Both the position numbers and the translations under genes were made by a program. The notes under the pieces are model-generated. The model searched no databases, was not told the origin of the DNA, and saw only the letters and a list, made by a program, of their open reading frames with translations. Below, piece after piece: positions 7,754 through 16,040 of a stretch of DNA of 41,815 bases. Each line of letters starts with the position of its first letter. The first letter of the stretch is position 1. The DNA lies in contig JBLNDG010000034.1 of assembly GCA_050261415.1 (NCBI GenBank), positions 1 through 41,815 of the forward strand, given 5' to 3'. Origin of the DNA: JBLNDG01 sp050261415. GTDB lineage: Bacteria > Bacillota > Clostridia > Lutisporales > Lutisporaceae.

Positions 7754-7781
7754 TTAATACTGACATATAATATAATATCAA
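7754..7781 (-). promoter_or_regulatory. Promoter of the thr operon
   Basis: Minus-strand TTGATA (7776-7781), a 16-nt spacer and TATTAA (7754-7759) lie just upstream of the T-box stem I. The surrounding 7,740-7,900 stretch is very AT-rich and holds no gene. Confidence 0.5.
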
Positions 7782-7905
7782 TTTTTATTCATTCTAAAGC
7801 ATAAAAAACGATATGTCAAGAGTATTTTTTAAATATTTATAGATTTATAGATTTATTTATTTGCATGGAAATGTATAAAAATAAAATAAAAAATAATAAA
7901 AGTGC

Positions 7906-7935
7906 TTGACAGCACACTCGGTCCTGTGTTAACAT
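7906..7935 (+). promoter_or_regulatory. Promoter of the met transport operon
   Basis: A consensus TTGACA (7906-7911), an 18-nt spacer and TAACAT (7930-7935) lie 25 nt before the SAM riboswitch. Confidence 0.6.
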
Positions 7936-7960
7936 AATAAAAAATTGAATATTCAATGAA

Positions 7961-8137
7961 ACTCTTATCCAGAGAGGCGGAGGGACTGGCCCTATGAAGC
8001 CCGACAACCGGCATTCTCATTCGAATGCAGCGGTGTCAATTCCTGCAGTACATTGTACTGAAAGATGAGGGAGGATTAATAGTTTAAACATTATACGTTT
8101 ATTAGCCTCTTTCATCTGAAAGAGGCTTTGTTTTTTC
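7961..8137 (+). promoter_or_regulatory. SAM-I (S-box) riboswitch with terminator, upstream of metNIQ
   Basis: The aptamer begins with ACTCTTATCCAGAGAGG and contains the S-box core CGGAGGGACTGGCCCTATGA, then GAAGCCCGACAACCGGC and the closing GATGAGGGAGG. A terminator follows: AGCCTCTTTC (8104-8113) pairs with GAAAGAGGCT (8118-8127) and is followed by a T tract. By the known mechanism, bound S-adenosylmethionine favours the terminator, so the operon is on when SAM is low. Confidence 0.95.
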
Positions 8138-8219
8138 TGCTGATATGCCAGGAAACAGTGGGAAAACAAAAGCTATAAAAACTAGTTTCACAACATTTAT
8201 AGGAACAGGAGGTTAATAG

Positions 8220-9263
8220 ATGATCCGGTTGATTAATATTTCCAAGACCTTTTTTACTGAAGGAAATAACGTGGAAGCAGTGAAGAATGTAAATTTACAT
8301 ATAAAGCCTGGAGAAATATATGGGATTATCGGATTCAGCGGTGCAGGAAAGTCCACATTGGTACGGTGTATTAATTTACTGGAACGACCGACCGAGGGTT
8401 CCGTTATCGTAGACGGAAAGGATCTTACCAAGGTTTCTGAAAAAGAGCTGCGGCAAAGCCGAAAAAAAATCGGTATGATATTCCAGCATTTCAACCTTAT
8501 GAGGTCCCGGAATGTATATCAAAATATTGCATACCCGCTAAAAGGACGCGGCATGACCAAGCAGCAAATTCATGACAAGGTTACTTCACTGCTGCAGCTG
8601 GTTGATCTTTTGGATAAAGAAACAGCCTATCCGTCACAGCTGAGCGGCGGACAAAAGCAGAGAGTTGCCATAGCCAGAGCACTGGCAACCGATCCAAAGG
8701 TTTTACTATGCGATGAAGCGACAAGTGCATTGGACCCACAGACAACGCTTTCCATTTTAAAACTGCTTAAGGAAGTCAATTCCAAGCTTGGAATAACTAT
8801 TGTCATCATCACTCACGAAATGTCGGTGATTAAAGAGATTTGCAGCAGAGTAGCAGTTATGGAGAATGGAGCAATTGTAGAAGATGGAGATGTTTACTCT
8901 GTTTTCTCATCTCCGAAGCAAAAGGTAACAAAAGGCTTTATTGAAACTACATCCAACCTGAAAAAAATCCATGAATTGATTGCTGAGAAGTCGCCTATTG
9001 TAAACCTTAAGCCGGGAGAAAAGCTCTTAAAGCTGAAGTATTTGGAGAAGAGTGCGTCTGAAGCACTAATTTCGGTAGTTTCAAGAAGATTCAACATTGA
9101 TGCGAATATTATTTTTGGCAACATAGAGATAATTCAGAATGCGTCACTCGGCAGCCTGGTGGTTATCGCAAGCGGCAAAGAAGAAGATATACAGGCAGCA
9201 ATACAGTACCTGCTTGACAAGAAAGTGGAAGTTGAGGTGATCGATAATGGAAGAACTGCTTAA
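8220..9263 (+). CDS. metN: Methionine ABC transporter, ATP-binding protein
   Basis: The ATPase subunit of the MetNIQ importer for methionine and derivatives. The 347-aa protein has Walker A GFSGAGKST (about residues 38-46), a Q-loop (FQHFNLM), signature LSGGQKQRVAIARAL, Walker B VLLCDEATSALDP and switch His in VIITHEM. The C-terminal ~80 residues form the NIL domain that binds methionine and gives trans-inhibition in this family. ATG at 8220 is preceded by AGGAGG. It is first in the SAM-riboswitch operon and overlaps metI by 17 nt. Confidence 0.96.
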   Translation: MIRLINISKTFFTEGNNVEAVKNVNLHIKPGEIYGIIGFSGAGKSTLVRCINLLERPTEGSVIVDGKDLTKVSEKELRQSRKKIGMIFQHFNLMRSRNVYQNIAYPLKGRGMTKQQIHDKVTSLLQLVDLLDKETAYPSQLSGGQKQRVAIARALATDPKVLLCDEATSALDPQTTLSILKLLKEVNSKLGITIVIITHEMSVIKEICSRVAVMENGAIVEDGDVYSVFSSPKQKVTKGFIETTSNLKKIHELIAEKSPIVNLKPGEKLLKLKYLEKSASEALISVVSRRFNIDANIIFGNIEIIQNASLGSLVVIASGKEEDIQAAIQYLLDKKVEVEVIDNGRTA

Positions 9264-9927
9264 GGCATTGATTCCCAATGTAATGACAAAGGTGCCTGAG
9301 CTTGTCAAAAGCTTATGGCAGACGCTATATATGATGGGTCTGTCAGGAGCAATATCCTTTGTACTTGGCTTGATATTCGGCATTATTCTTACCGTTACGA
9401 AAAAGAGGGGAATCATGGAAAATGTGGTTGTTTACAATATCCTTGATAAAATCATAAACACCTTCCGCTCTATCCCGTTTATCATACTGCTGGCAGCTCT
9501 CATACCCTTGACAAGGGCGGTTGTGGGAACTGCTATCGGTACAAAAGGCGCAATACTTCCTCTTGTATTCGGTACGGTGCCGTTCTTTACAAGGCAAATC
9601 GAAACTGCCCTGGCAGAGTTGGACAGCGGTCTGATTGAGGCATCTCAGGCGATGGGGTCCAGCCCTATGGAGATTATATACAGAGTATATCTGAAAGAAA
9701 GTATTCCCAGCATTGTCCGGGTGACAACCATTACATTTATCAGCCTCGTAGGTCTGACAGCCATGGCAGGTGCCGTCGGCGGCGGCGGCCTCGGAGACTT
9801 TGCCATCCGATACGGACACCAGAGAAATCAGGTGGATGTTACATATGTAACAGTCATTATATTATTGATTGTTGTCAACCTTATTCAAGGACTTGGAAAT
9901 TTTATTATAAGAAAAACAACACATTAG
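9247..9927 (+). CDS. metI: Methionine ABC transporter, permease
   Basis: The membrane subunit of MetNIQ. It is 226 aa with about five hydrophobic segments and the EAA coupling-helix motif (EASQAMGSSPMEIIYRVYL, about residues 130-148) that contacts MetN. Length and the SLVGLTAMAGAVGGGGLGDFA segment are typical of MetI. Its ATG lies inside the end of metN, with GAGGTG about 8 nt upstream, so translation is probably coupled. metQ follows after 13 nt. Confidence 0.96.
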   Translation: MEELLKALIPNVMTKVPELVKSLWQTLYMMGLSGAISFVLGLIFGIILTVTKKRGIMENVVVYNILDKIINTFRSIPFIILLAALIPLTRAVVGTAIGTKGAILPLVFGTVPFFTRQIETALAELDSGLIEASQAMGSSPMEIIYRVYLKESIPSIVRVTTITFISLVGLTAMAGAVGGGGLGDFAIRYGHQRNQVDVTYVTVIILLIVVNLIQGLGNFIIRKTTH

Positions 9928-9940
9928 GAGGAAAATAATA

Positions 9941-10813
9941 ATGAAAAATATTAAAAAATTAGTAAGTATTATACTGGTAATAACTCTTGCCCTCAGTATA
10001 GCGGGCTGCTCATCCAAAAATGCACAGGTGCCGGCTGCAGGGACACAGGAAGCTTCGTCTTCAGCACCTGCCAAGGCAGAGCCTGTAACTATAAAGCTCG
10101 GTGTTGTAGGTGAGAACAATGAGCAATGGAAGCCTGTCATAGCAGCTCTTGCAAAGGAAAATATCACTCTTGAGCTTGTAAAATTCGCAGATTATACTTT
10201 GCCAAACCAGGCACTTGCTGATGGAGAAATCGATTTGAATGCATTCCAGCATTATGCATTCCTGAATAATGAGGTGAAGGATAAAGGTTTGAAACTCACT
10301 GCAATAGGTGAAACTATAATTGCTCCTCTCGGACTTTATTCCAAAAAGATCAAGAGCATAAAGGAACTAAAGGAAGGCGACAAAATTGCAATTCCAAACG
10401 ATGCTACAAATGGGGGACGTTCTTTAAAGGTGCTGGAATCAGCAGGCTTGATCAAAGTAAAGCCGGAGGCCGGTTATCTTCCGACTGTAAACGATATTAC
10501 AGAAAATCCTTTAAAGCTTGAATTTATAGAGGTAGAGGCAGCACAGACCGCAGGCCTGCTTCCTGATGTTGCAGCAGCTATAATAAACGGCGGTCATGCG
10601 GTTGATGCAGGTTTATCCCCACAGACTGACGCAATTTATCTGGAAACAGTAGCCGAAGGCAGTGACAACCCATATATCAATATCATTGTTGCAAGGACAG
10701 AGGATAAGGATAAGGAAGTATACAAGAAGGTTGTGGATGCATTCAGAACCGATGAAGTTGCAGAGGTAATCAAAACAACTTATAAGGGTGCATACATTCC
10801 GGCCTGGAAATAG
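9941..10813 (+). CDS. metQ: Methionine-binding lipoprotein of the NlpA/MetQ family
   Basis: The extracellular substrate-binding subunit of MetNIQ. The 290-aa protein has a lipoprotein signal peptide with lipobox LSIAGC, placing the lipidated Cys at residue 23, then an Ala/Ser/Pro-rich linker. The NlpA-family body follows, with NAFQHYAFLNNEV and the IPNDATNGGRSLKVLE segment that contributes to the methionine pocket. AGGAGG precedes the ATG. The family also includes D-methionine and methionine-sulfoxide binders; the SAM riboswitch supports a methionine-type ligand. Confidence 0.95.
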   Translation: MKNIKKLVSIILVITLALSIAGCSSKNAQVPAAGTQEASSSAPAKAEPVTIKLGVVGENNEQWKPVIAALAKENITLELVKFADYTLPNQALADGEIDLNAFQHYAFLNNEVKDKGLKLTAIGETIIAPLGLYSKKIKSIKELKEGDKIAIPNDATNGGRSLKVLESAGLIKVKPEAGYLPTVNDITENPLKLEFIEVEAAQTAGLLPDVAAAIINGGHAVDAGLSPQTDAIYLETVAEGSDNPYINIIVARTEDKDKEVYKKVVDAFRTDEVAEVIKTTYKGAYIPAWK

Positions 10814-10834
10814 TGCATCGAGGTGAATGATTCA

Positions 10835-11998
10835 ATGATAAAACCATATATAAAGTCAGAGGAAGAGTACATTATTTCCTTGCGGAGATATTTTCATCAA
10901 AACCCAGAACCCAGTATGGAGGAATATAATACAGCGCTTAAGATCGAAGAAGAGCTCGATGCCATCGGAATAGAGCATAAAAGGATTGGCGATACAGGGG
11001 TATTTGGAGTTATCAGGGGTAAGAGGGGCAGTAACAAGCGTGTTATTTTGAGAGCTGATATTGATGCACTCCGGATGCAGGATTTAAAAAAGGAAAGCTA
11101 CGCATCTCAAAAAGAGGGTTTTATGCACGCTTGCGGGCATGATGCCCATACAGCAGCACTTCTGGGAGCGGCAAAGGTTCTAAAAGCAAAAGCTCCAGAG
11201 TTTGCAGGAGAAATATATTTATTTTTTCAACAAGGTGAGGAATTCGGACAAGGTGCAAGAGTTTTTATCAGAGAGGGCTTGCTGTCAGGTGCAAGCCGTG
11301 TATTTGGAATTCATGCGGCTTCAAATATCCCTGTAGGACAGGTTGCTGTAACAAAAGGCCCTGTTAACGCATCGGTAGATCATTTTACTATCACGGTAAA
11401 GGGGCAGAGTGCCCATGTTTCCACCCCGCAAAAGGGAGTGGACGCACTTTATATTGCCAGCCAGATTGTGGTGAACTTACAGGCCATTGTCAGCAGACAA
11501 ACAGATCCTATTGATACTGTTTTGGTGGGCATTGGCGTTTTGAGAGCCGGAACCGCCTACAATATTGTGGCAAATGAAGCGGTTATCGAAGGGACTACCC
11601 GATGTTTCAGCATAGAAGCCAGAACCAAAACCAACGGCAGCATTGCTGCGATTGCAAAACAGCTTGGAGCAGCTTTCGGTGCAGAGGTTCAACTGGATTT
11701 CGAGGACTTCGCCTCTCCGCTGGTTAACGATGAAGCGGTATGTGATGAAGTCGCTGTAGTGGCCGGAGATATTGTTGGTACTGAAAACGTAGTAAGACAA
11801 GAAAAGTCCCTGGGTGGAGATGATTTTGCGGAATATTTACTGCAGGTACCCGGAATGTATGCCTTTGTCGGGACAGGGAATAAAGACAAACCGAATACCA
11901 TGCAGCCCCATCACTGCGGATTGTTTGATATTGATGAGCAGGGCATTTTAATTGCCGCAAATCTTTATACCGACTATGTGCTGCAGCAGCTGAAATAA
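10835..11998 (+). CDS. M20D-family metallo-amidohydrolase, likely N-acyl amino acid deacylase
   Basis: A 387-aa peptidase M20D-type enzyme. Metal ligands visible: HACGHDAH (about residues 98-105), QQGEE (about 132-136), GIHAA and the C-terminal PHHCGLFD. The dimerisation domain lies in the middle (GQSAHVSTPQKGVDALY). Relatives include hippurate hydrolase-like enzymes and the Bacillus YxeP/YtnL group, which deacetylates S-substituted cysteine derivatives. Cotranscription 3' of metNIQ under a SAM riboswitch suggests it frees a sulfur amino acid from an N-acyl derivative (inference). I prefer ATG 10835, which has GAGGTG 9 nt upstream, over GTG 10823, which lacks an RBS. Confidence 0.85.
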   Translation: MIKPYIKSEEEYIISLRRYFHQNPEPSMEEYNTALKIEEELDAIGIEHKRIGDTGVFGVIRGKRGSNKRVILRADIDALRMQDLKKESYASQKEGFMHACGHDAHTAALLGAAKVLKAKAPEFAGEIYLFFQQGEEFGQGARVFIREGLLSGASRVFGIHAASNIPVGQVAVTKGPVNASVDHFTITVKGQSAHVSTPQKGVDALYIASQIVVNLQAIVSRQTDPIDTVLVGIGVLRAGTAYNIVANEAVIEGTTRCFSIEARTKTNGSIAAIAKQLGAAFGAEVQLDFEDFASPLVNDEAVCDEVAVVAGDIVGTENVVRQEKSLGGDDFAEYLLQVPGMYAFVGTGNKDKPNTMQPHHCGLFDIDEQGILIAANLYTDYVLQQLK

Positions 11999-12030
11999 CC
12001 GGTGTTACGGGGCTAATGGCGAAGCAGAAA

Positions 12031-12088
12031 CAGAGCAGCCATGTAAAGCACAGTATAACTATACCTGAGCTGTTACATGGCTGCTTGC
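12031..12088 (+). repeat. Dispersed hairpin repeat, copy 1 (possible terminator after the M20D gene)
   Basis: CAGAGCAGCCATGT and AGCT..ACATGGCTGCTTGCA form a long stem (arms 12033-12046 and 12073-12085). A second copy lies at 30989-31045; the two share the CAGAGCAGCCATGT start, an AGCA/AGCT pair and the ATGGCTG...TGCA end. The T tract here is weak. A further inverted pair (ACACACCT near 12095, AGGTGTGT near 12130) lies next to it, at the end of the convergent ABC-F gene. Confidence 0.6.
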
Positions 12089-12136
12089 ATAAGTACACAC
12101 CTATAACACTTTTGAGTAGCTTGTAATCAAGGTGTG

Positions 12137-13765
12137 TTATTTATACAACTCTTCTATCTGTTTCTGAAGCTCTTCATTGTCCAGGTACTCATCATAGCTC
12201 ATGGTTCTGTCAATAAAGCCTTTAGGCGCTATCTCCATTATCCTGTTGGCTATAGTCTGTATGAACTGGTGGTCATGGGATACGAACAGTATTGTACCCG
12301 GGAAGTTGATGAGCCCTTCATTGACTGCAGTTATAGATTCAAGATCCAGGTGGTTGGTTGGCTCATCAAGGAGCAGGACATTCGCACCGGAGAGCATCAT
12401 TCTTGAGAGCATGCAGCGTACCTTCTCGCCGCCGGAGAGCACTTTAGCACTCTTAAGCGCTTCCTCCCCGGAGAAGAGCATTCTTCCAAGGAAGCCCCTG
12501 ATGAAGGTTTCTGTTTTCTGTTCCGCATTATCTTCAGAATACTGCCTTAGCCAGTCTATTAGGTTCATATCGACATTATTAAAAAACTCGGAATTGTCCT
12601 GGGGAAAGTAGGACTGTGAAGTAGTGACTCCCCATTTGAATTCCCCGCTGTCAGCTTCCATTTCACCCGTCAGTATTTTGAAAAGTGTTGTTTTTGCTAT
12701 ACCGTCAGGACCCACAAATGCAATCTTATCGCCTTTATTAATCCTGAAGCTGACATTGTCCAGTACTTTTCTGCCGTCTATAGTCTTGCAGAGGTTTTCA
12801 ACTGTGAGCAGCTCATTGCCTGCCTCCCTGTCCGGCTTGAACGCAACAAAGGGATATCTTCTTGAGGAAGGCTGTATGTCTTCCAGTGTGAGCTTTTCCA
12901 AAAGCTTCTTCCTCGAGGTTGCCTGCTTTGACTTTGAAGCATTGGCACTGAACCGTGCAATAAACTCCTGCAAATCCTTCATCTTTTCTTCCGTCTTTCT
13001 GTTCTTGTCCTTGGCCATCTGGAGTGCCAGCTGGCTGGACTGGTACCAGAAGTCGTAGTTGCCCGTATATATTTTTATCTTGCCGTAATCAATATCAGCC
13101 ATATGCGTGCATACCTTGTTGAGGAAGTGCCTGTCGTGTGATACTACTATTACTGTGTTCTCAAAATCCAAAAGAAAGTTTTCAAGCCATTTTATTGATT
13201 TAATATCCAAATGGTTAGTCGGCTCATCGAGGAGCAGAATATCCGGATGTCCGAATAATGCCTGTGCAAGCAGTACCTTTACCTTGTCCGCACCATTGAG
13301 CTCTTTCATTTTCATATGGTGAAGCTCTTCCATGATTCCAAGCCCTGTTAAAAGCGTTGCAGCTTCAGATTCTGCTTCCCAGCCATTGAGCTCGGCAAAC
13401 TCGCCTTCCAGTTCGGAAGCCTTTATACCGTCCTCGTCGGTAAAATCTTCCTTTGCATATATCAATTCCTTTTCCTTCATAATTGCATAGAGCCTGGTGT
13501 GACCCATTATAACTGTTTCAAGGACTTCAAACTCATCAAACTGGAAATGGTCCTGCTTTAATACTGCCAGTCTTTCACCGGGAGTTATGCTTACTTCGCC
13601 GGTATTTGGCTCAATTTCTCCTGACAATATCTTTAGGAACGTGGATTTACCCGTTCCGTTGGCACCAATTAGTCCATAGCAGTTTCCTGGAGTAAATTTT
13701 ATGTTAACATCTTCGAAAAGCTTGCGGCCGCCATATCTAAGGCTTACATTATTTGTAACGATCAA
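12137..13765 (-). CDS. ABC-F family ATPase, YkpA/YbiT-like
   Basis: A soluble ABC-F protein (about 542 aa) with two nucleotide-binding domains and no membrane segment. ABC-F proteins act on ribosomes, as translation factors or antibiotic-protection proteins. Domain 1: Walker A GANGTGKST and a degenerate signature LNGADKVKVLLAQAL, then DEPTNHLD. Linker: basic helical ARFSANASKSKQATSRKKLL. Domain 2: GPDGIAKTTL (unusual Walker A), LSGGEKVRCMLSRMM and DEPTNHLDLES. It closely resembles Bacillus YkpA and E. coli YbiT, which start M(I/L)(A/V). I therefore read from the TTG at 13763-13765, with AAGGATGG 8 nt upstream; an ATG four codons earlier (13777) is only 1 nt from that SD. A housekeeping role is more likely than resistance. 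Confidence 0.9.
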   Translation of the reverse strand: MIVTNNVSLRYGGRKLFEDVNIKFTPGNCYGLIGANGTGKSTFLKILSGEIEPNTGEVSITPGERLAVLKQDHFQFDEFEVLETVIMGHTRLYAIMKEKELIYAKEDFTDEDGIKASELEGEFAELNGWEAESEAATLLTGLGIMEELHHMKMKELNGADKVKVLLAQALFGHPDILLLDEPTNHLDIKSIKWLENFLLDFENTVIVVSHDRHFLNKVCTHMADIDYGKIKIYTGNYDFWYQSSQLALQMAKDKNRKTEEKMKDLQEFIARFSANASKSKQATSRKKLLEKLTLEDIQPSSRRYPFVAFKPDREAGNELLTVENLCKTIDGRKVLDNVSFRINKGDKIAFVGPDGIAKTTLFKILTGEMEADSGEFKWGVTTSQSYFPQDNSEFFNNVDMNLIDWLRQYSEDNAEQKTETFIRGFLGRMLFSGEEALKSAKVLSGGEKVRCMLSRMMLSGANVLLLDEPTNHLDLESITAVNEGLINFPGTILFVSHDHQFIQTIANRIMEIAPKGFIDRTMSYDEYLDNEELQKQIEELYK

Positions 13766-13814
13766 AGCTAATACCATCCTTCTATTTGATTTCTGCGGTT
13801 AAACCACCGACAAA

Positions 13815-13820
13815 TTATAT
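13815..13820 (-). promoter_or_regulatory. Extended -10 box of the ABC-F gene
   Basis: Minus-strand TGATATAAT gives a TGn-extended TATAAT about 50 nt upstream of the start. No good -35 is seen, which is usual for extended -10 promoters. Confidence 0.4.
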
Positions 13821-13952
13821 CACAACCGGGAATAATTATCTATACACTTCACAATAAACATCTTAGATTAAATATAAATTATGCGGTATTATGGACGTTA
13901 AGTTTGGGAAACGGGTAACACGAAATGTTAATGAATTTTGATACTTACTCTG

Positions 13953-13971
13953 TTATCGATAGTTATCGATA
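13953..13971 (+). repeat. Tandem TTATCGATA pair, possible operator
   Basis: Two copies of TTATCGATA (13953-13961 and 13963-13971) are separated by one G, and the second runs into a TATAAT at 13970-13975. The site lies about 140 nt upstream of the FG-GAP-like gene. It could be a regulator site over a promoter; the regulator is unknown. The rest of 13,766-14,110 holds no gene. Confidence 0.3.
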
Positions 13972-13988
13972 TAATAGATTGTTTTTCC

Positions 13989-14038
13989 CAGCCGTGTACT
14001 CAGTGGATTTCAGCGACTTTAGCGTTATGCGTTCCTTG
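13989..14038 (+). repeat. Dispersed ~50-bp intergenic repeat, copy 1
   Basis: Begins CAGCCGTGT, continues TCAGTGGATTTCAG and ends GTTATGCGTT..CCTTG. A second copy lies in opposite orientation at 31078-31129, with the same three blocks and a few substitutions plus a 2-nt length difference near the end. No coding potential is apparent. Confidence 0.65.
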
Positions 14039-14110
14039 TTTGCTAGTGTGAACATAGAGCGGCAGAATACATATTATGAATGAAACACTGATTTTTTGGA
14101 AGGTGGTAAA

Positions 14111-14929
14111 ATGTATAGCAAATCCGGTTTTTATTTAAATAAAATGACAGACCGGCAAGGTCTTTCATTTTATTGCCCAATATTCCGAAAAATGGCTAAA
14201 GCACCAAGACAGATGATGTACTACAACGGTTACAGCGCATATGTGCTGGATTATGAACAAGGGGACATAAATGGAGACGGAATAACCGATTATGTCTATT
14301 TGACAGGAGACAAACCTTATGGTATGGAAAATGCTTTTGCTGACAATATAGCAATTACAATACTGGATGGAAGTGACAACAAGTATAGCAGGATTTCTCT
14401 CAATAAGGATTCAGGATATAATCCCTCGGTTTTTCTGGGAGATTTTACAGGGGACAATATTGATGATATATTGGTAAATATAGATTCCGGAGGAAGCGGA
14501 GGTTTTTTATACAGTTATATTTATTCATTTTTGAATAATATGCCGGAAAAGCTTTTTGATTTTGAAGAGTTTAATGGGAAATACCTAAATGATGTTTTGT
14601 ATAAGGATTTCTACAAGGTAGATGTGATAAGCGGCATATTAGGTGACAGCTATACCCTGTGCATTGAAAACAAGGGAAAGGAATACCTTTCCGGGATATA
14701 TGGCGAAAGCGGTTTACTGAAGGAGCCTCTGAAGGGTGAAGTGGCTGCGTTGTCCGGCTTATACCCTGTAGATTACGAAAGGGACGGTATTTACGAGTTA
14801 AATGCAGTTCAACGGATAATAGGAAGGCATAGTGCGGATACTCTGGGCTTTCTGGAAACAGTGCTCGGATGGGATGGCGGCAGCTTTGTTCCCAAGCGGC
14901 AGCACGCAGCAATTCCGGGGAAAAAGTAA
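14111..14929 (+). CDS. FG-GAP/VCBS-like repeat protein with a repeat-derived N-terminus
   Basis: A 272-aa protein with two calcium-loop-like FG-GAP/VCBS motifs: GDINGDGITDY (about residues 51-61) and GDFTGDNIDDIL (about 110-121). A Gly/Tyr-rich segment, DSGGSGGFLYSYIYSFLNN, follows. Similar clostridial and bacillar proteins of unknown role carry the same PRQMMYYNGY..YVLDY..GDINGDG core. No signal peptide is visible. The ATG at 14111 follows GGAAGGTGG at 4 nt. Residues 8-22 are encoded by a 42-bp palindromic repeat whose other copy (39957-39998) is intergenic and has an in-frame stop at the matching place. The native N-terminus may therefore have been replaced or extended. Function unknown; calcium binding is inferred from the motifs. 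Confidence 0.75.
   Translation: MYSKSGFYLNKMTDRQGLSFYCPIFRKMAKAPRQMMYYNGYSAYVLDYEQGDINGDGITDYVYLTGDKPYGMENAFADNIAITILDGSDNKYSRISLNKDSGYNPSVFLGDFTGDNIDDILVNIDSGGSGGFLYSYIYSFLNNMPEKLFDFEEFNGKYLNDVLYKDFYKVDVISGILGDSYTLCIENKGKEYLSGIYGESGLLKEPLKGEVAALSGLYPVDYERDGIYELNAVQRIIGRHSADTLGFLETVLGWDGGSFVPKRQHAAIPGKK
14133..14174 (+). repeat. 42-bp palindromic repeat, copy inside a coding region
   Basis: ATTTAAATAAAATGA and TTTCATTTTATT flank an inner AGACCGGCAAGGTCT hairpin. It matches the copy at 39957-39998 at 39 of 42 positions and encodes residues 8-22 of the FG-GAP-like protein. Confidence 0.8.
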
Positions 14930-15038
14930 AGGCAATATAATCATAAGTATAATTCTGTTAAAAAGAGGAAAACCATACTGAAATGGCGTATAAATTACCA
15001 TAGAAATAAGCTTTTAAAATTGGATGGGTGATGATTAA

Positions 15039-15980
15039 TTGAAGCTGGACAGACTGGTTTCCATTTTGGTGATATTGCTTCGGAAAGAACGTGTACAAGC
15101 CAGGGAGCTGGCTGAAATGTTCGGAGTCTCAGTGAGGACTATTCTCCGGGATGTAGATGCAATAAACCTTGCAGGAATACCTATTGTGACATATCAGGGG
15201 GCCAACGGCGGAATCGGGATTGCCGAAGGCTACCGCCTGGACAGGAGTGTCCTTACCGAGGACGATATGGCTGCGCTTATAACGACCCTCAGGAGTGTGG
15301 CAGGAACCATACCTGACAGCAGGCATGAGATATTGATGGAGAAGATCAAAAACACCATGTCCTCTTCGCAGCTTGAAACACTTAACACAAAGGTGAACCA
15401 GCTCGTAATCGACCTCTCTCCATGGGGCGGAAACGAGCACCTGCAAAGAAAACTGGCTGATATACGCAAAGCGATAGAGTGCTGCAAAGAGATTGAATTC
15501 ATATATATAGATACAATGGGAAACAGGACGGTACGCAGGGTTGAACCTTATTCACTCGTACTTAAAGCGCAGAAATGGTACTTGTATGCGTGGTGCAGCC
15601 TTAGATCGGGTTTCAGGCTTTTCAAGCTTTCAAGAATAAGAGAGCTTACAGTAACTGATATAATCTATAAGCCCAAAAAAGTACCGATGGAGCAGCTTCC
15701 CTGGGACAGCGAGTGGCAGAAACCACAGAATACGGTTTCCCTTGAACTGCTATTTGAAAAAGAGATGGAAAGCATTGTTGAGGAGTGGTTCGGGGAGGAT
15801 GCCGAAAAGCTCGCTGATGGAAGGATAATGATCAGGACAGAGCTTCCCGAGAATAACTGGCTTTATGGTTTTATTCTGAGCTTCGGTCCGGGGGTAGAGG
15901 TTATAGGCCCTCCTCATATCCGGAAAATTCTCGATGATGCAGCAATAGAGCTTCACAAAAAATATTCTAAAGAAACATGA
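15039..15980 (+). CDS. WYL-domain transcriptional regulator (YafY-type, DeoR-like HTH)
   Basis: A 313-aa regulator with an N-terminal HTH_11-type helix-turn-helix (about residues 1-60, RVQARELAEMFGVSVRTILRD). A WYL domain at about 140-210 binds small molecules or nucleotides (KEIEFIYIDTMGN ... VEPYSLVLKAQKWYLYAWC). A C-terminal WCX-like segment follows. The TTG at 15039 is the first plausible start; the RBS (GGGTGATG) is weak. Two GyrI-like genes and an MFS exporter follow on the same strand. It may control them in response to a small compound (inference). Confidence 0.9.
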   Translation: MKLDRLVSILVILLRKERVQARELAEMFGVSVRTILRDVDAINLAGIPIVTYQGANGGIGIAEGYRLDRSVLTEDDMAALITTLRSVAGTIPDSRHEILMEKIKNTMSSSQLETLNTKVNQLVIDLSPWGGNEHLQRKLADIRKAIECCKEIEFIYIDTMGNRTVRRVEPYSLVLKAQKWYLYAWCSLRSGFRLFKLSRIRELTVTDIIYKPKKVPMEQLPWDSEWQKPQNTVSLELLFEKEMESIVEEWFGEDAEKLADGRIMIRTELPENNWLYGFILSFGPGVEVIGPPHIRKILDDAAIELHKKYSKET

Positions 15981-16040
15981 CACACAGCTGTCAGGTTCTG
16001 GATGCTATAATCTAGAAAAAAACCAGAGGAGGCAAAAATT

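Noticed and set aside
9343..9819. 158-aa minus-strand ORF opposite metI
   Set aside because: Antisense shadow without RBS; metI is unambiguous.
15129..15446. Minus-strand ORF opposite the WYL regulator
   Set aside because: Antisense shadow; no family resemblance and no RBS.
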